From JBHIEE01 sp046760445 (GTDB taxonomy: Bacteria; Acidobacteriota; Aminicenantia; JdFR-78), in the NCBI GenBank assembly GCA_046760445.1, contig JBHIEE010000045.1:1-20685 (forward strand): 20,685 bases of DNA. Direction: 5' to 3'. The translations under genes were made by a program, and so were the position numbers. Below the pieces are notes generated by a model. It did not search any database. It was not told the DNA's origin and worked only from the letters and a program-made list of their open reading frames with translations. Shown piece by piece: positions 7,473 to 13,499 of the stretch; position 1 is the stretch's first letter, and every line of letters starts with the position of its first letter.

Positions 7473-7502
7473 CTTATAGCACAGGAAAAAACGTATTGTC
7501 AA
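7473..7502 (-). promoter_or_regulatory. promoter of the beta-helix gene
   Basis: Minus strand: TTGACA (7502-7497), an 18-nt spacer and TATAAG (7478-7473), preceded by TGC, which makes an extended -10. Transcription should begin near 7466, giving a leader of about 97 nt, much longer than the other leaders predicted here. Confidence 0.65.
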
Positions 7503-7666
7503 ATATGAAAAATTTTAATAAAAATAAAGATTGAAGACTAAACATTTTTTCACAATAATTACGCCGATTGAAGATTTAGTTTATCTGTGTAATCTGCGCT
7601 TCTTAATCTGAGTAATCATATGTATACGCAAATATTTATGACGCTACATATAAAATGCCCGATGTC

Positions 7667-7695
7667 TTGACAGTAACAATCTTTTTAGCTAATCT
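7667..7695 (+). promoter_or_regulatory. promoter of the kinase-glycosidase-methyltransferase cluster
   Basis: TTGACA (7667-7672), a 17-nt spacer and TAATCT (7690-7695) predict a start near 7702 and a leader of about 21 nt. No good Shine-Dalgarno precedes the ATG at 7723. Confidence 0.6.
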
Positions 7696-7722
7696 TTTTA
7701 AGAGTTCATTGTAAATTAAAAG

Positions 7723-8541
7723 ATGCACCACTTTAAATCTATCACTCTTGGACAGTATGTAGGCTGTATTCACAATCAATATAATTATCCTGTTTTTTTA
7801 GAACAAATCGCAGACTGTAATTCTCTTCTCAATCAACCAGAATGTCGCATTTTGCTTGATAGTCGAAATAAAATCGGATCAATTAAGCTCAAAGTAGAGA
7901 ATGATAAATATAAAGAAATTGTTATTAAGAAATTTTCCTCTTGTGGATTAAATAAAATAAAAAGCCTTTTTTTTCCTTCTAAAACAGCCAAATCTTGGCG
8001 AGCAGCTAACAGACTTTTGGAGTTAGAAATTCCAACTTCTTTTCCTGTGGCTTTTTTAGAAAAGCGAGATTTAGGCTTCTTAAAAGAGGGCTTTTTTATT
8101 ACTGAGGAACTCAATGATGTTCAAGAAATTCGTCATCTGTTTAGAAGTTCTAATTTTTCTCATAGAATGAAACAATTGATTTCTTCATTAGCTAATTATA
8201 TAATTGTTTGCCATAAACGAGGTGTTCTCCATTTAGACCTTTCAGATGGAAATTTACTGGTTTCTGAAGAAGATGGGAATTTTAAATTTTATTTAATAGA
8301 TGTCAATCGGATTAAGTTTAAGAGAAATATTAGACTTTTAAGTAGAATAAAAAATCTAATTCGGCTCGGTATTCCTCCTGCTTATCAGAAATTTTTTTTG
8401 AAGAAGTATTTAGGACAGGAAAAATTACCTAAATTTTACTGGTGGTGGTATAAAATAAATAAGAATATATATTGGCAGAACATTCAAATTAAGAAAAAGC
8501 TAAAATTAAGAAAAATAGCTCGCTTGTTAAAGATTCAGTAA
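7723..8541 (+). CDS. Kdo/WaaP-like lipopolysaccharide kinase family protein
   Basis: 272 residues with the eukaryotic-like kinase core seen in LPS kinases (Kdo kinase, WaaP, InaA). Lys69/Lys70 in EIVIKKF are candidates for the ATP-contacting Lys. The catalytic loop is H170-L-D172-LSDG-N177 (VLHLDLSDGNLL). Asp193 in FYLIDVNR replaces the DFG Asp that binds metal. The C-terminal tail is very basic, suiting a peripheral position at the inner membrane. It probably phosphorylates a sugar of an LPS core or related glycan. It is the first of four genes packed end to end with a glycosidase-like protein and a methyltransferase, which supports a glycan role. The exact acceptor is unknown. Confidence 0.85.
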   Translation: MHHFKSITLGQYVGCIHNQYNYPVFLEQIADCNSLLNQPECRILLDSRNKIGSIKLKVENDKYKEIVIKKFSSCGLNKIKSLFFPSKTAKSWRAANRLLELEIPTSFPVAFLEKRDLGFLKEGFFITEELNDVQEIRHLFRSSNFSHRMKQLISSLANYIIVCHKRGVLHLDLSDGNLLVSEEDGNFKFYLIDVNRIKFKRNIRLLSRIKNLIRLGIPPAYQKFFLKKYLGQEKLPKFYWWWYKINKNIYWQNIQIKKKLKLRKIARLLKIQ

Positions 8542-8542
8542 A

Positions 8543-9859
8543 ATGAAAGACCGATTTATCTGGAATCCTTATACTGATCAACCTCACAATATTGTTCCTA
8601 AAAAAGAGCGATTCTTAATGCATTTTCATCACCTGAGAAGTTATTTAAGTCTGATTAAATTGAATTTTAAAAATATGATTCCTGTGCTTAAAAGATATCG
8701 AGTATTATATAAAGAAATTTACTATTCTCCTGTCAAAATAGATTCCCAATTTGCTGTTTCTATTTCACCGCTTGAGCATCAAAACGAAGAAGTCGTTGAG
8801 AAGTTAATTTCTCTTGGAGTAAAAAATACTTTAATCAGAATTCCCTCGTGGGAGACCAATCAGCTTAAGAAGTATTTTTCATTGGCTGAAATTTTAGAAA
8901 GAGAAGGGATCAATTTTGTGATTGCTATTCTTCAAAATCGGGATGACGTTCTCAAGCCGAGAAAATGGCGAGAGGCATTAAATGAAATTATTTCCTCTTT
9001 TTACTCAAAGACTGATTATTTCGAGATAGGTCATGCCTGGAATAGAACTAAATGGGGAGTATGGGATTATAAAGAGTATCTTAGATTGCTTGAACCAGCC
9101 GTTGAATTAAGGGAGAAATATAAAGAAATAAAACTGGTTGGTCCAGCGGTGATTGATTTTGAATTCCATCTAATTGATGCCATATTAAATTATAATATTT
9201 TTTTTGATAAAGTTAGTTCGCTTCTCTATGTCGATAGTCGAGGGGCCCCAGAAAATACTCAATTCGGCTGGGATACTTCCAAGAAGGTTTGTTTGTTTAA
9301 GGCAATAGTGGATAATTCAAAGAATTTAAGTAAAGATTGCTGGATTACAGAGGTTAACTGGCCGATTAAGGGAACAGGGAAGTACTCTCCGGCTGCTGGT
9401 CGGCCAAATGTTTCGGAAGAACATTATGCGGATTATCTTGTCCGCTATTACCTACTTTGTTTATGCACTGGTTTAGTGGAAAGAATTTACTGGTGGCAGC
9501 TTATAGCGCCTGGTTATGGGTTAATTGATAATAGAGGGAAGAACTGGAGACTTCGTCCTGGCTACAGAGCATATCAAACTATGGTTAGCCTTTTGAGAGG
9601 TAGTGCCTTTCTTCAGAGAGTCAGTCATCCTTCAGCTCAATTTTTTTTATTTAAAGATGATAAGGGAAAAATTTTTACTGTTGCTTGGACAAATAATCAG
9701 TTAGTTGATTATATTTTTTTACCTAAAATTGAAAGGATTGTAAATCAGGATGGTAAAGAACTTTCTTTAGCTTCCCAGCGAGTGGAAATTAATTCATCAC
9801 CCAAGTACATTTATTTTGATGAAAAAGAGATTCCCCAGGAGAATATCGAATTGATATGA
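8543..9859 (+). CDS. (beta/alpha)8-barrel glycoside hydrolase-like protein
   Basis: 438 residues. An N-terminal helical region (1-65) is followed by a barrel resembling clan GH-A (GH39/GH5-like) enzymes and a small C-terminal beta domain (about 365-435). Glu270 in CWITEVNWP sits where the beta-7 nucleophile belongs, and IYWWQL (315-320) fits strand 8. At strand 4, where these enzymes have an Asn-Glu pair, the protein reads FEIGHAWNRTK (160-170), so the acid/base Glu appears to be missing. It has no signal peptide, which suggests a cytoplasmic or membrane-surface role in glycan assembly rather than digestion. It starts 1 nt after the kinase stop and overlaps the next gene by 4 nt. The hydrolase name should be read as fold, not proven activity. 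Confidence 0.7.
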   Translation: MKDRFIWNPYTDQPHNIVPKKERFLMHFHHLRSYLSLIKLNFKNMIPVLKRYRVLYKEIYYSPVKIDSQFAVSISPLEHQNEEVVEKLISLGVKNTLIRIPSWETNQLKKYFSLAEILEREGINFVIAILQNRDDVLKPRKWREALNEIISSFYSKTDYFEIGHAWNRTKWGVWDYKEYLRLLEPAVELREKYKEIKLVGPAVIDFEFHLIDAILNYNIFFDKVSSLLYVDSRGAPENTQFGWDTSKKVCLFKAIVDNSKNLSKDCWITEVNWPIKGTGKYSPAAGRPNVSEEHYADYLVRYYLLCLCTGLVERIYWWQLIAPGYGLIDNRGKNWRLRPGYRAYQTMVSLLRGSAFLQRVSHPSAQFFLFKDDKGKIFTVAWTNNQLVDYIFLPKIERIVNQDGKELSLASQRVEINSSPKYIYFDEKEIPQENIELI

Positions 9860-10512
9860 ACGAATTTAAGGAAAAGAAAAGTCATATCTTTATCAAAAAA
9901 GAAGTGGAGGAATATGAAAGAAAGCGCTTTAAGGGTTTGGATCAAAAGATTATTGATTGGAGAGAAAAAAAGATAATTCGAAAAATATTAAACCTGCTTC
10001 CTGAAAAGCAATTGCTCATTTTAGATATTCCCTGTGGTTATGGACGATTCTCAAAAATTTTTATAGAGAAGAAAGCTCGGGTGATAAGTGCTGATTTATC
10101 TTTTTTTATGGTGGCGCGATCTCGGGAAAGAAATCCTTTTTCTACACATTTTTTTTTAGTCAGTAATTTAAAACAGGGCCTTCCTTTTAAATCCGAGAAA
10201 ATAGATTACATTTTTTGTTTTCGTTTTTTTCATCATCTCCATTTTTCCCAAGAAAGGTGTAAGATTTTATCCGATTTTGCTAAAGTATCTCGAAAGTGGA
10301 TTATTATTTCCTATTATCAAAGTAATTTTCTCCATCGCTGGCAGAGAAAATTGAGAAAAATTTTAACTAAAGGAAAAACTAAAATAAAGATGATTTCAAA
10401 AACACAGTTTAGCAAAGAGGCTGATTCGGTGGGTTTAAAAATTGTTCGCGTTTTTCCTGTGTTGGGAGGAATTCATTCTCAGCATATTGCTTTACTTGAA
10501 AAAAAGAAATGA
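9856..10512 (+). CDS. class I SAM-dependent methyltransferase
   Basis: 218 residues. Motif I is LILDIPCGYGRF (54-65), the strand-2 acidic residue is Asp80 in VISADLS, and post-motif strands follow at VSNLKQGLPF and IDYIFCFRFFHHL. It resembles Methyltransf_11-type enzymes that act on small molecules or glycans. Its ATG overlaps the stop of the preceding gene (ATGA), implying translational coupling with the kinase and glycosidase-like genes. A plausible role is O-methylation of an envelope glycan, but the acceptor cannot be read from the sequence. Confidence 0.87.
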   Translation: MNEFKEKKSHIFIKKEVEEYERKRFKGLDQKIIDWREKKIIRKILNLLPEKQLLILDIPCGYGRFSKIFIEKKARVISADLSFFMVARSRERNPFSTHFFLVSNLKQGLPFKSEKIDYIFCFRFFHHLHFSQERCKILSDFAKVSRKWIIISYYQSNFLHRWQRKLRKILTKGKTKIKMISKTQFSKEADSVGLKIVRVFPVLGGIHSQHIALLEKKK

Positions 10513-10787
10513 TTATTCAATGCAAAACCTGCGGGCATAAACAAAAGTTTTCTCGCTCTTATCCTTTCTGCACAAATTGTGGGGCTAGATTAGAAATTTC
10601 TCTAAAAAAGGAAGTTAACTATTCAAAAAAAGGTAAAAATATTCAAGGAATAGGGATTCTCCTTTTTTTCTTTTTTGTAGCTGTTTTCTTCTATTATTCC
10701 CGGTTCTTGGGAGTAATCGGGGGAGTAGTTAGTTTGCTTCTCTGGGTAGTCGGGAAATATCTTAAACGAAAAAAGAGAGCAGTTTAG
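10509..10787 (+). CDS. small zinc-ribbon membrane protein
   Basis: 92 residues. An N-terminal zinc ribbon has C5-x2-C8 and C21-x2-C24 (CKTCG and CTNCG). After a basic linker there are two hydrophobic segments, about residues 48-63 and 66-83, and a basic tail, so the ribbon should be cytoplasmic with both termini inside. Its ATG overlaps the methyltransferase stop (ATGA), making it the last gene of the four-gene cluster. It ends 2 nt from the convergent larB gene. No specific function is recognised. Confidence 0.8.
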   Translation: MIIQCKTCGHKQKFSRSYPFCTNCGARLEISLKKEVNYSKKGKNIQGIGILLFFFFVAVFFYYSRFLGVIGGVVSLLLWVVGKYLKRKKRAV

Positions 10788-10789
10788 TT

Positions 10790-11533
10790 TTATAAACGAT
10801 TAATCATACTGGCCAAGTAAGCTGCTCCAAATCCATTATCGATGTTAACGACAGCTACTCCTCCAGGACAAGAGTTGAGCATAGCTAATAAAGCGGCTAA
10901 TCCATTGAAACTGGCTCCATAGCCAACGCTTGTTGGAACAGCAATTATTGGAATATTAGTTAGACCAGCGATCACGCTTGGTAAAGCTCCTTCCATTCCA
11001 GCGATGGCAATGATTACTCGCGCCTGATTAATTTTCGGATATTCCCCGAGCAAGCGATGAAGACCAGCTACTCCTACATCATAGATTTTTTCTACCTCGT
11101 TTCCCATTACATCAGCCGTTAGATAGGCTTCTTCAGCAACAGGAATATCAGAAGTACCAGCAGTGATTATTAAAATTTTACCTTTTCCTTTAATTGAGTT
11201 ATCCCTTTTTAAATAGATTAATTTTGCTTCAGGATGATATTTAGCTTCAGGTAAAATTTTTTTTATTTTTTTATAGGTGGAAAAATTGACCTTAGTAATT
11301 AACAGGTTACTCTGTTTAGCGGAAATTTTTTGGGCAATAGTGATTATCTGGTCATCGGTTTTTCCTAATCCGAAGATTATTTCCGGGAAATCTCTTTTCA
11401 ATGCTCGATGGTGGTCAATTTTGGCAAAATTTATATCTTCGTAAGGGAAAAACTTTAATTTTTCTAAGGCTTGGGCAACCGTGATTTTTCCCTCTTCTAT
11501 TTGTTCTAAAATATTTTTTAGTTTATTTATCAC
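10790..11533 (-). CDS. larB: LarB-like nickel-pincer cofactor biosynthesis protein
   Basis: 247 residues with a C-terminal PurE-like domain. LarB carboxylates and hydrolyses nicotinic acid adenine dinucleotide, the first step towards the nickel pincer nucleotide cofactor of lactate racemase and related enzymes. Matching blocks are ITAGTSDIPVAEEA, YDVGVAGLHRLL, AIAGMEGALPSVIAG, VPTSVGYGASFNG and the C-terminal NIDNGFGAA. The N-terminal about 100 residues match the LarB-specific extension rather than PurE itself, so adenine synthesis is unlikely. It begins with GTG; a promoter places the transcript start at that codon, so the mRNA should be leaderless. LarC and LarE are not in the window. Confidence 0.92.
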   Translation of the reverse strand: MINKLKNILEQIEEGKITVAQALEKLKFFPYEDINFAKIDHHRALKRDFPEIIFGLGKTDDQIITIAQKISAKQSNLLITKVNFSTYKKIKKILPEAKYHPEAKLIYLKRDNSIKGKGKILIITAGTSDIPVAEEAYLTADVMGNEVEKIYDVGVAGLHRLLGEYPKINQARVIIAIAGMEGALPSVIAGLTNIPIIAVPTSVGYGASFNGLAALLAMLNSCPGGVAVVNIDNGFGAAYLASMINRL

Positions 11534-11540
11534 GAGAGAA

Positions 11541-11570
11541 ATTCTATCAGAAGTATGTTAGAATATTCAA
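11541..11570 (-). promoter_or_regulatory. promoter of larB (leaderless)
   Basis: Minus strand: TTGAAT (11570-11565), an 18-nt spacer and TAGAAT (11546-11541) with an upstream TGA that makes an extended -10. Seven nt separate the -10 from the GTG start. No Shine-Dalgarno is present. Confidence 0.7.
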
Positions 11571-11622
11571 GCAATTAAATGGATTTTTAAAAGACTTTAA
11601 ATGATATTATACTTAAGATAAA

Positions 11623-11778
11623 TCAAAATTTAAAAATCAAAAATAAAAATGACATAGCAAAGATCAAAATTTATAAAAAGGGGTCAAGGATTCGAGGATT
11701 CAAGGGTTCAAGTGATTATTCCTTCCCTTGAACCCTCGACCCCTTGGCTCCTTGAATCCTATTTTTGAATTTTAATTT
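11623..11778. repeat. inverted-repeat element with two arrays of 8-nt units
   Basis: Four tandem 8-nt units close to TCAAGGAT (11684-11715) face four units close to CCTTGAAC (11726-11757) across a 10-nt centre. The outer arms are A/T-rich and also complementary (AAATTTAAAAATCAAAAAT against ATTTTTGAATTTTAATTT). The RNA would fold into a long imperfect hairpin. Confidence 0.7.
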
Positions 11779-11825
11779 GCCTGCCCTGTTGGAAAGAAGT
11801 GACTTTTCAGGGTCATTTTGCCACA

Positions 11826-11849
11826 GTGGTATACCCCACGTGGTGTACC
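11826..11849. repeat. paired 10-nt near-palindromic sites
   Basis: GTGGTATACC (11826-11835) and GTGGTGTACC (11840-11849) are direct repeats 14 nt apart. Each contains GGTATACC or GGTGTACC, a full or near palindrome. The patch is more GC-rich than its surroundings and could be a protein-binding site. Confidence 0.5.
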
Positions 11850-11903
11850 AACTTTTGATATTTAATCTTTAATTTTTATAGGTGGGGGGTGGGGTTATTT
11901 TGA

Positions 11904-11970
11904 AACACTTTGTGTTAAAATTTCAACAAAAAATTTAATGTTTGATAAATAACCTTTTTAATTTCAACAA
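11904..11970. promoter_or_regulatory. possible activator-binding sites upstream of the lpxC sigma-54 promoter
   Basis: A dyad AACAC-TTT-GTGTT (11904-11916) is centred about 95 nt upstream of the predicted start. The word ATTTCAACAA occurs twice, at 11920-11929 and 11961-11970, 41 nt apart or about four helical turns. Sigma-54 promoters need an upstream enhancer-binding protein; these are candidates only. Confidence 0.35.
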
Positions 11971-11978
11971 GATAACTT

Positions 11979-11994
11979 TGGCACAAATCTTGCT
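11979..11994 (+). promoter_or_regulatory. sigma-54 (RpoN) promoter of lpxC
   Basis: TGGCAC-AAATC-TTGCT matches the -24/-12 consensus TGGCAC-N5-TTGCW at every defined position. The predicted start is near 12005, giving a leader of only about 5 nt before the lpxC ATG. No convincing sigma-70 promoter competes with it. Confidence 0.75.
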
Positions 11995-12009
11995 TATTAA
12001 ACTTTAAGG

Positions 12010-12903
12010 ATGAGGGAAGAAAGGACAATTCAAAAGGAAGCCTTCCTTTCTGGAGTAGGGATTCATACTGGAAAGGTAGTAGATGTTTTATTAAAACCTT
12101 CTCTGTCAGGTGGAATCGTTTTTAAAAGGACAGATTTAGATGATTTGGGACTCAAATTAAATCCCCAAAAAATAGAAACCGCCCATTCTTCTCTATTAGT
12201 TCACAATGGTTATAAGATTTATACTATAGAACATCTCTTAGCTGCTCTATACATTTTTGGGATTGATAATTTAATTATAGAATTGAACGGTGAAGAAATC
12301 CCAATTCTTGATGGGAGTGCAGCCCCATTTGTGGAAGCAATTTTAAAAGCGGGAATTAAACTCCTTTCTTCCAAGAAGAAATCAATCAAGATAATTAAGC
12401 CTTTTATTATTAGTGAAGATGAGAGCTACATTGCTTTTTATCCTGATTCTGAATTTAAAATCAGTTATTCAATTGAATTTGATCACCCTGTGATTCAAAC
12501 TCAGGATCTCTCTCTATCTATTAATGTGAGGAATTTTGTGACGGAGATTGCTCCAGCCAGGACATTTGGGTTTTTAAAAGATGTGGCTAAGCTACGCTCT
12601 AACGGCTTAGGTTTAGGTGGTAGTTTAGAAAATACTATAGTGTTGGGAGAGGATTCGATTATTAATGGGTCACTTCGTTATCCAGATGAGTTTGTTCGCC
12701 ATAAGATATTAGATTTAGTAGGAGATTTGTCTCTCCTGGGTTATCCATTAATTGGGCATTTTAAAGCTCATAAAGCAGGGCATCTTTTACATCTAAAAGC
12801 AGTTCAATTTTTATTAAATAGTCCCGAGTTCTGGGAGTATGAAGAGAAAGATATTTCCTTTCGATTATCTTTATTGGCTGTTAATAATAAAAAAATCTCC
12901 TAA
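12010..12903 (+). CDS. lpxC: UDP-3-O-acyl-N-acetylglucosamine deacetylase
   Basis: The zinc-dependent deacetylase that commits UDP-acyl-GlcNAc to lipid A, in the cytoplasm. 297 residues, the usual length without a FabZ fusion. The zinc ligands are H75 (TIEHLLAAL), H231 and D235 (FVRHKILDLVGD). The catalytic base is H258 (HKAGH). Other signatures are SGVGIHTG near the N-terminus and EIPILDGSAAPF. It shows that the organism makes LPS or at least lipid A. The ATG directly follows AAGG with no normal spacing, and the sigma-54 promoter leaves only about 5 nt of leader, so initiation is atypical. It is followed by a TPR gene, glmU and glmS, whose products supply the UDP-GlcNAc from which its substrate is made. 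Confidence 0.97.
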   Translation: MREERTIQKEAFLSGVGIHTGKVVDVLLKPSLSGGIVFKRTDLDDLGLKLNPQKIETAHSSLLVHNGYKIYTIEHLLAALYIFGIDNLIIELNGEEIPILDGSAAPFVEAILKAGIKLLSSKKKSIKIIKPFIISEDESYIAFYPDSEFKISYSIEFDHPVIQTQDLSLSINVRNFVTEIAPARTFGFLKDVAKLRSNGLGLGGSLENTIVLGEDSIINGSLRYPDEFVRHKILDLVGDLSLLGYPLIGHFKAHKAGHLLHLKAVQFLLNSPEFWEYEEKDISFRLSLLAVNNKKIS

Positions 12904-12916
12904 AAATCTCCAATAT

Positions 12917-12966
12917 TTGCTAAAATCATTTCACTTAGGTAAAATTATAAGTTCATAAAGGAGGAG
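12917..12966 (+). promoter_or_regulatory. internal promoter and RBS for the TPR-glmU-glmS genes
   Basis: TTGCTA (12917-12922), a 17-nt spacer and TAAAAT (12940-12945) predict a start near 12952. The strong Shine-Dalgarno AAAGGAGGAG (12957-12966) lies 5 nt before the ATG. This would let glmU-glmS be expressed independently of the sigma-54 promoter of lpxC. Confidence 0.6.
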
Positions 12967-12971
12967 ATTAT

Positions 12972-13499
12972 ATGGTTAACCGAAAAGGATTAGATTCAAA
13001 GAGAAAATTGATAGATAATTATCAAAAAGCAGTGGAAGCTTATAGTCAGGCGATGAGTTTTTTCCACAAGAGGGATTTTGCTAAAGCAGTAGAATATTTT
13101 AAGAAAGTGATTGAGAAGTTTTCTTCAGAAAAAGAAGTAATTGATCGGGCTAATTTATATTTATCTATCTGCGAGAGTTATTTAGAAGAGGAGGAGCCAG
13201 AGATTAAGAGTTTTGAGGATTATTATCAATATGGAATTTATCACCTCAATCTGGGCAACTATGAGCAAGCAATTGAACTTTTACAAACAGCCAGTCAAAA
13301 AAACCCGAAGGAAGGTAAAGTTTATTATGCCTTGGCTGATACTTATTGCTTAATGGGAGATAATCAATCAGCATTAAGTTATTTAAAAAAAGCTATTCAA
13401 CAAGATGAATTCTTTAAGATATTGGCTCAGAATGAAACAGATTTTGAGCCTTTATGGAAAGATAAAGAATTCCAAAAATTAGTTAAAGAAAATGCCTAA
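12972..13499 (+). CDS. tetratricopeptide-repeat protein
   Basis: 175 residues with TPR helices: about 17-51 (EAYSQAMSFFHKRDFAKAVE), 83-116 (YYQYGIYHLNLGNYEQAIEL) and 117-150 (VYYALADTYCLMGDNQSALS). The C-terminal FEPLWKDKEFQKLV is a common TPR-protein ending. There is no signal peptide, so it should be cytoplasmic and act as a protein-binding adaptor; the partner is unknown. A strong RBS fixes the start. Its last 8 nt overlap the start of glmU (ATGCCTAA), so the two are probably translationally coupled and under common control. Confidence 0.85.
   Translation: MVNRKGLDSKRKLIDNYQKAVEAYSQAMSFFHKRDFAKAVEYFKKVIEKFSSEKEVIDRANLYLSICESYLEEEEPEIKSFEDYYQYGIYHLNLGNYEQAIELLQTASQKNPKEGKVYYALADTYCLMGDNQSALSYLKKAIQQDEFFKILAQNETDFEPLWKDKEFQKLVKENA

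Larger units (their letters stand above)
7370..7722. other. intergenic region with divergent promoters
   Basis: 353 bp between divergent genes. It holds the beta-helix gene promoter and leader, a 5-bp hairpin CTTTC-CTAC-GAAAG (7458-7471), a GC-rich patch CCGCCTGGCAGG near 7430, and the kinase gene promoter. I see no coding sequence. Confidence 0.5.
11534..12009. other. intergenic region with inverted repeats and lpxC control sites
   Basis: 476 bp between divergent larB and lpxC, with no coding sequence. From left to right it holds the larB promoter, a large inverted-repeat element (about 11623-11778), a paired near-palindromic GC-rich site (11826-11849), a G-rich run (11881-11894), a dyad and direct repeats (11904-11970), and the sigma-54 promoter of lpxC. 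Confidence 0.7.

Noticed and set aside
12010..12903. LpxC-FabZ fusion
   Set aside because: The frame ends at 297 residues and the next gene encodes TPR repeats, not a dehydratase.
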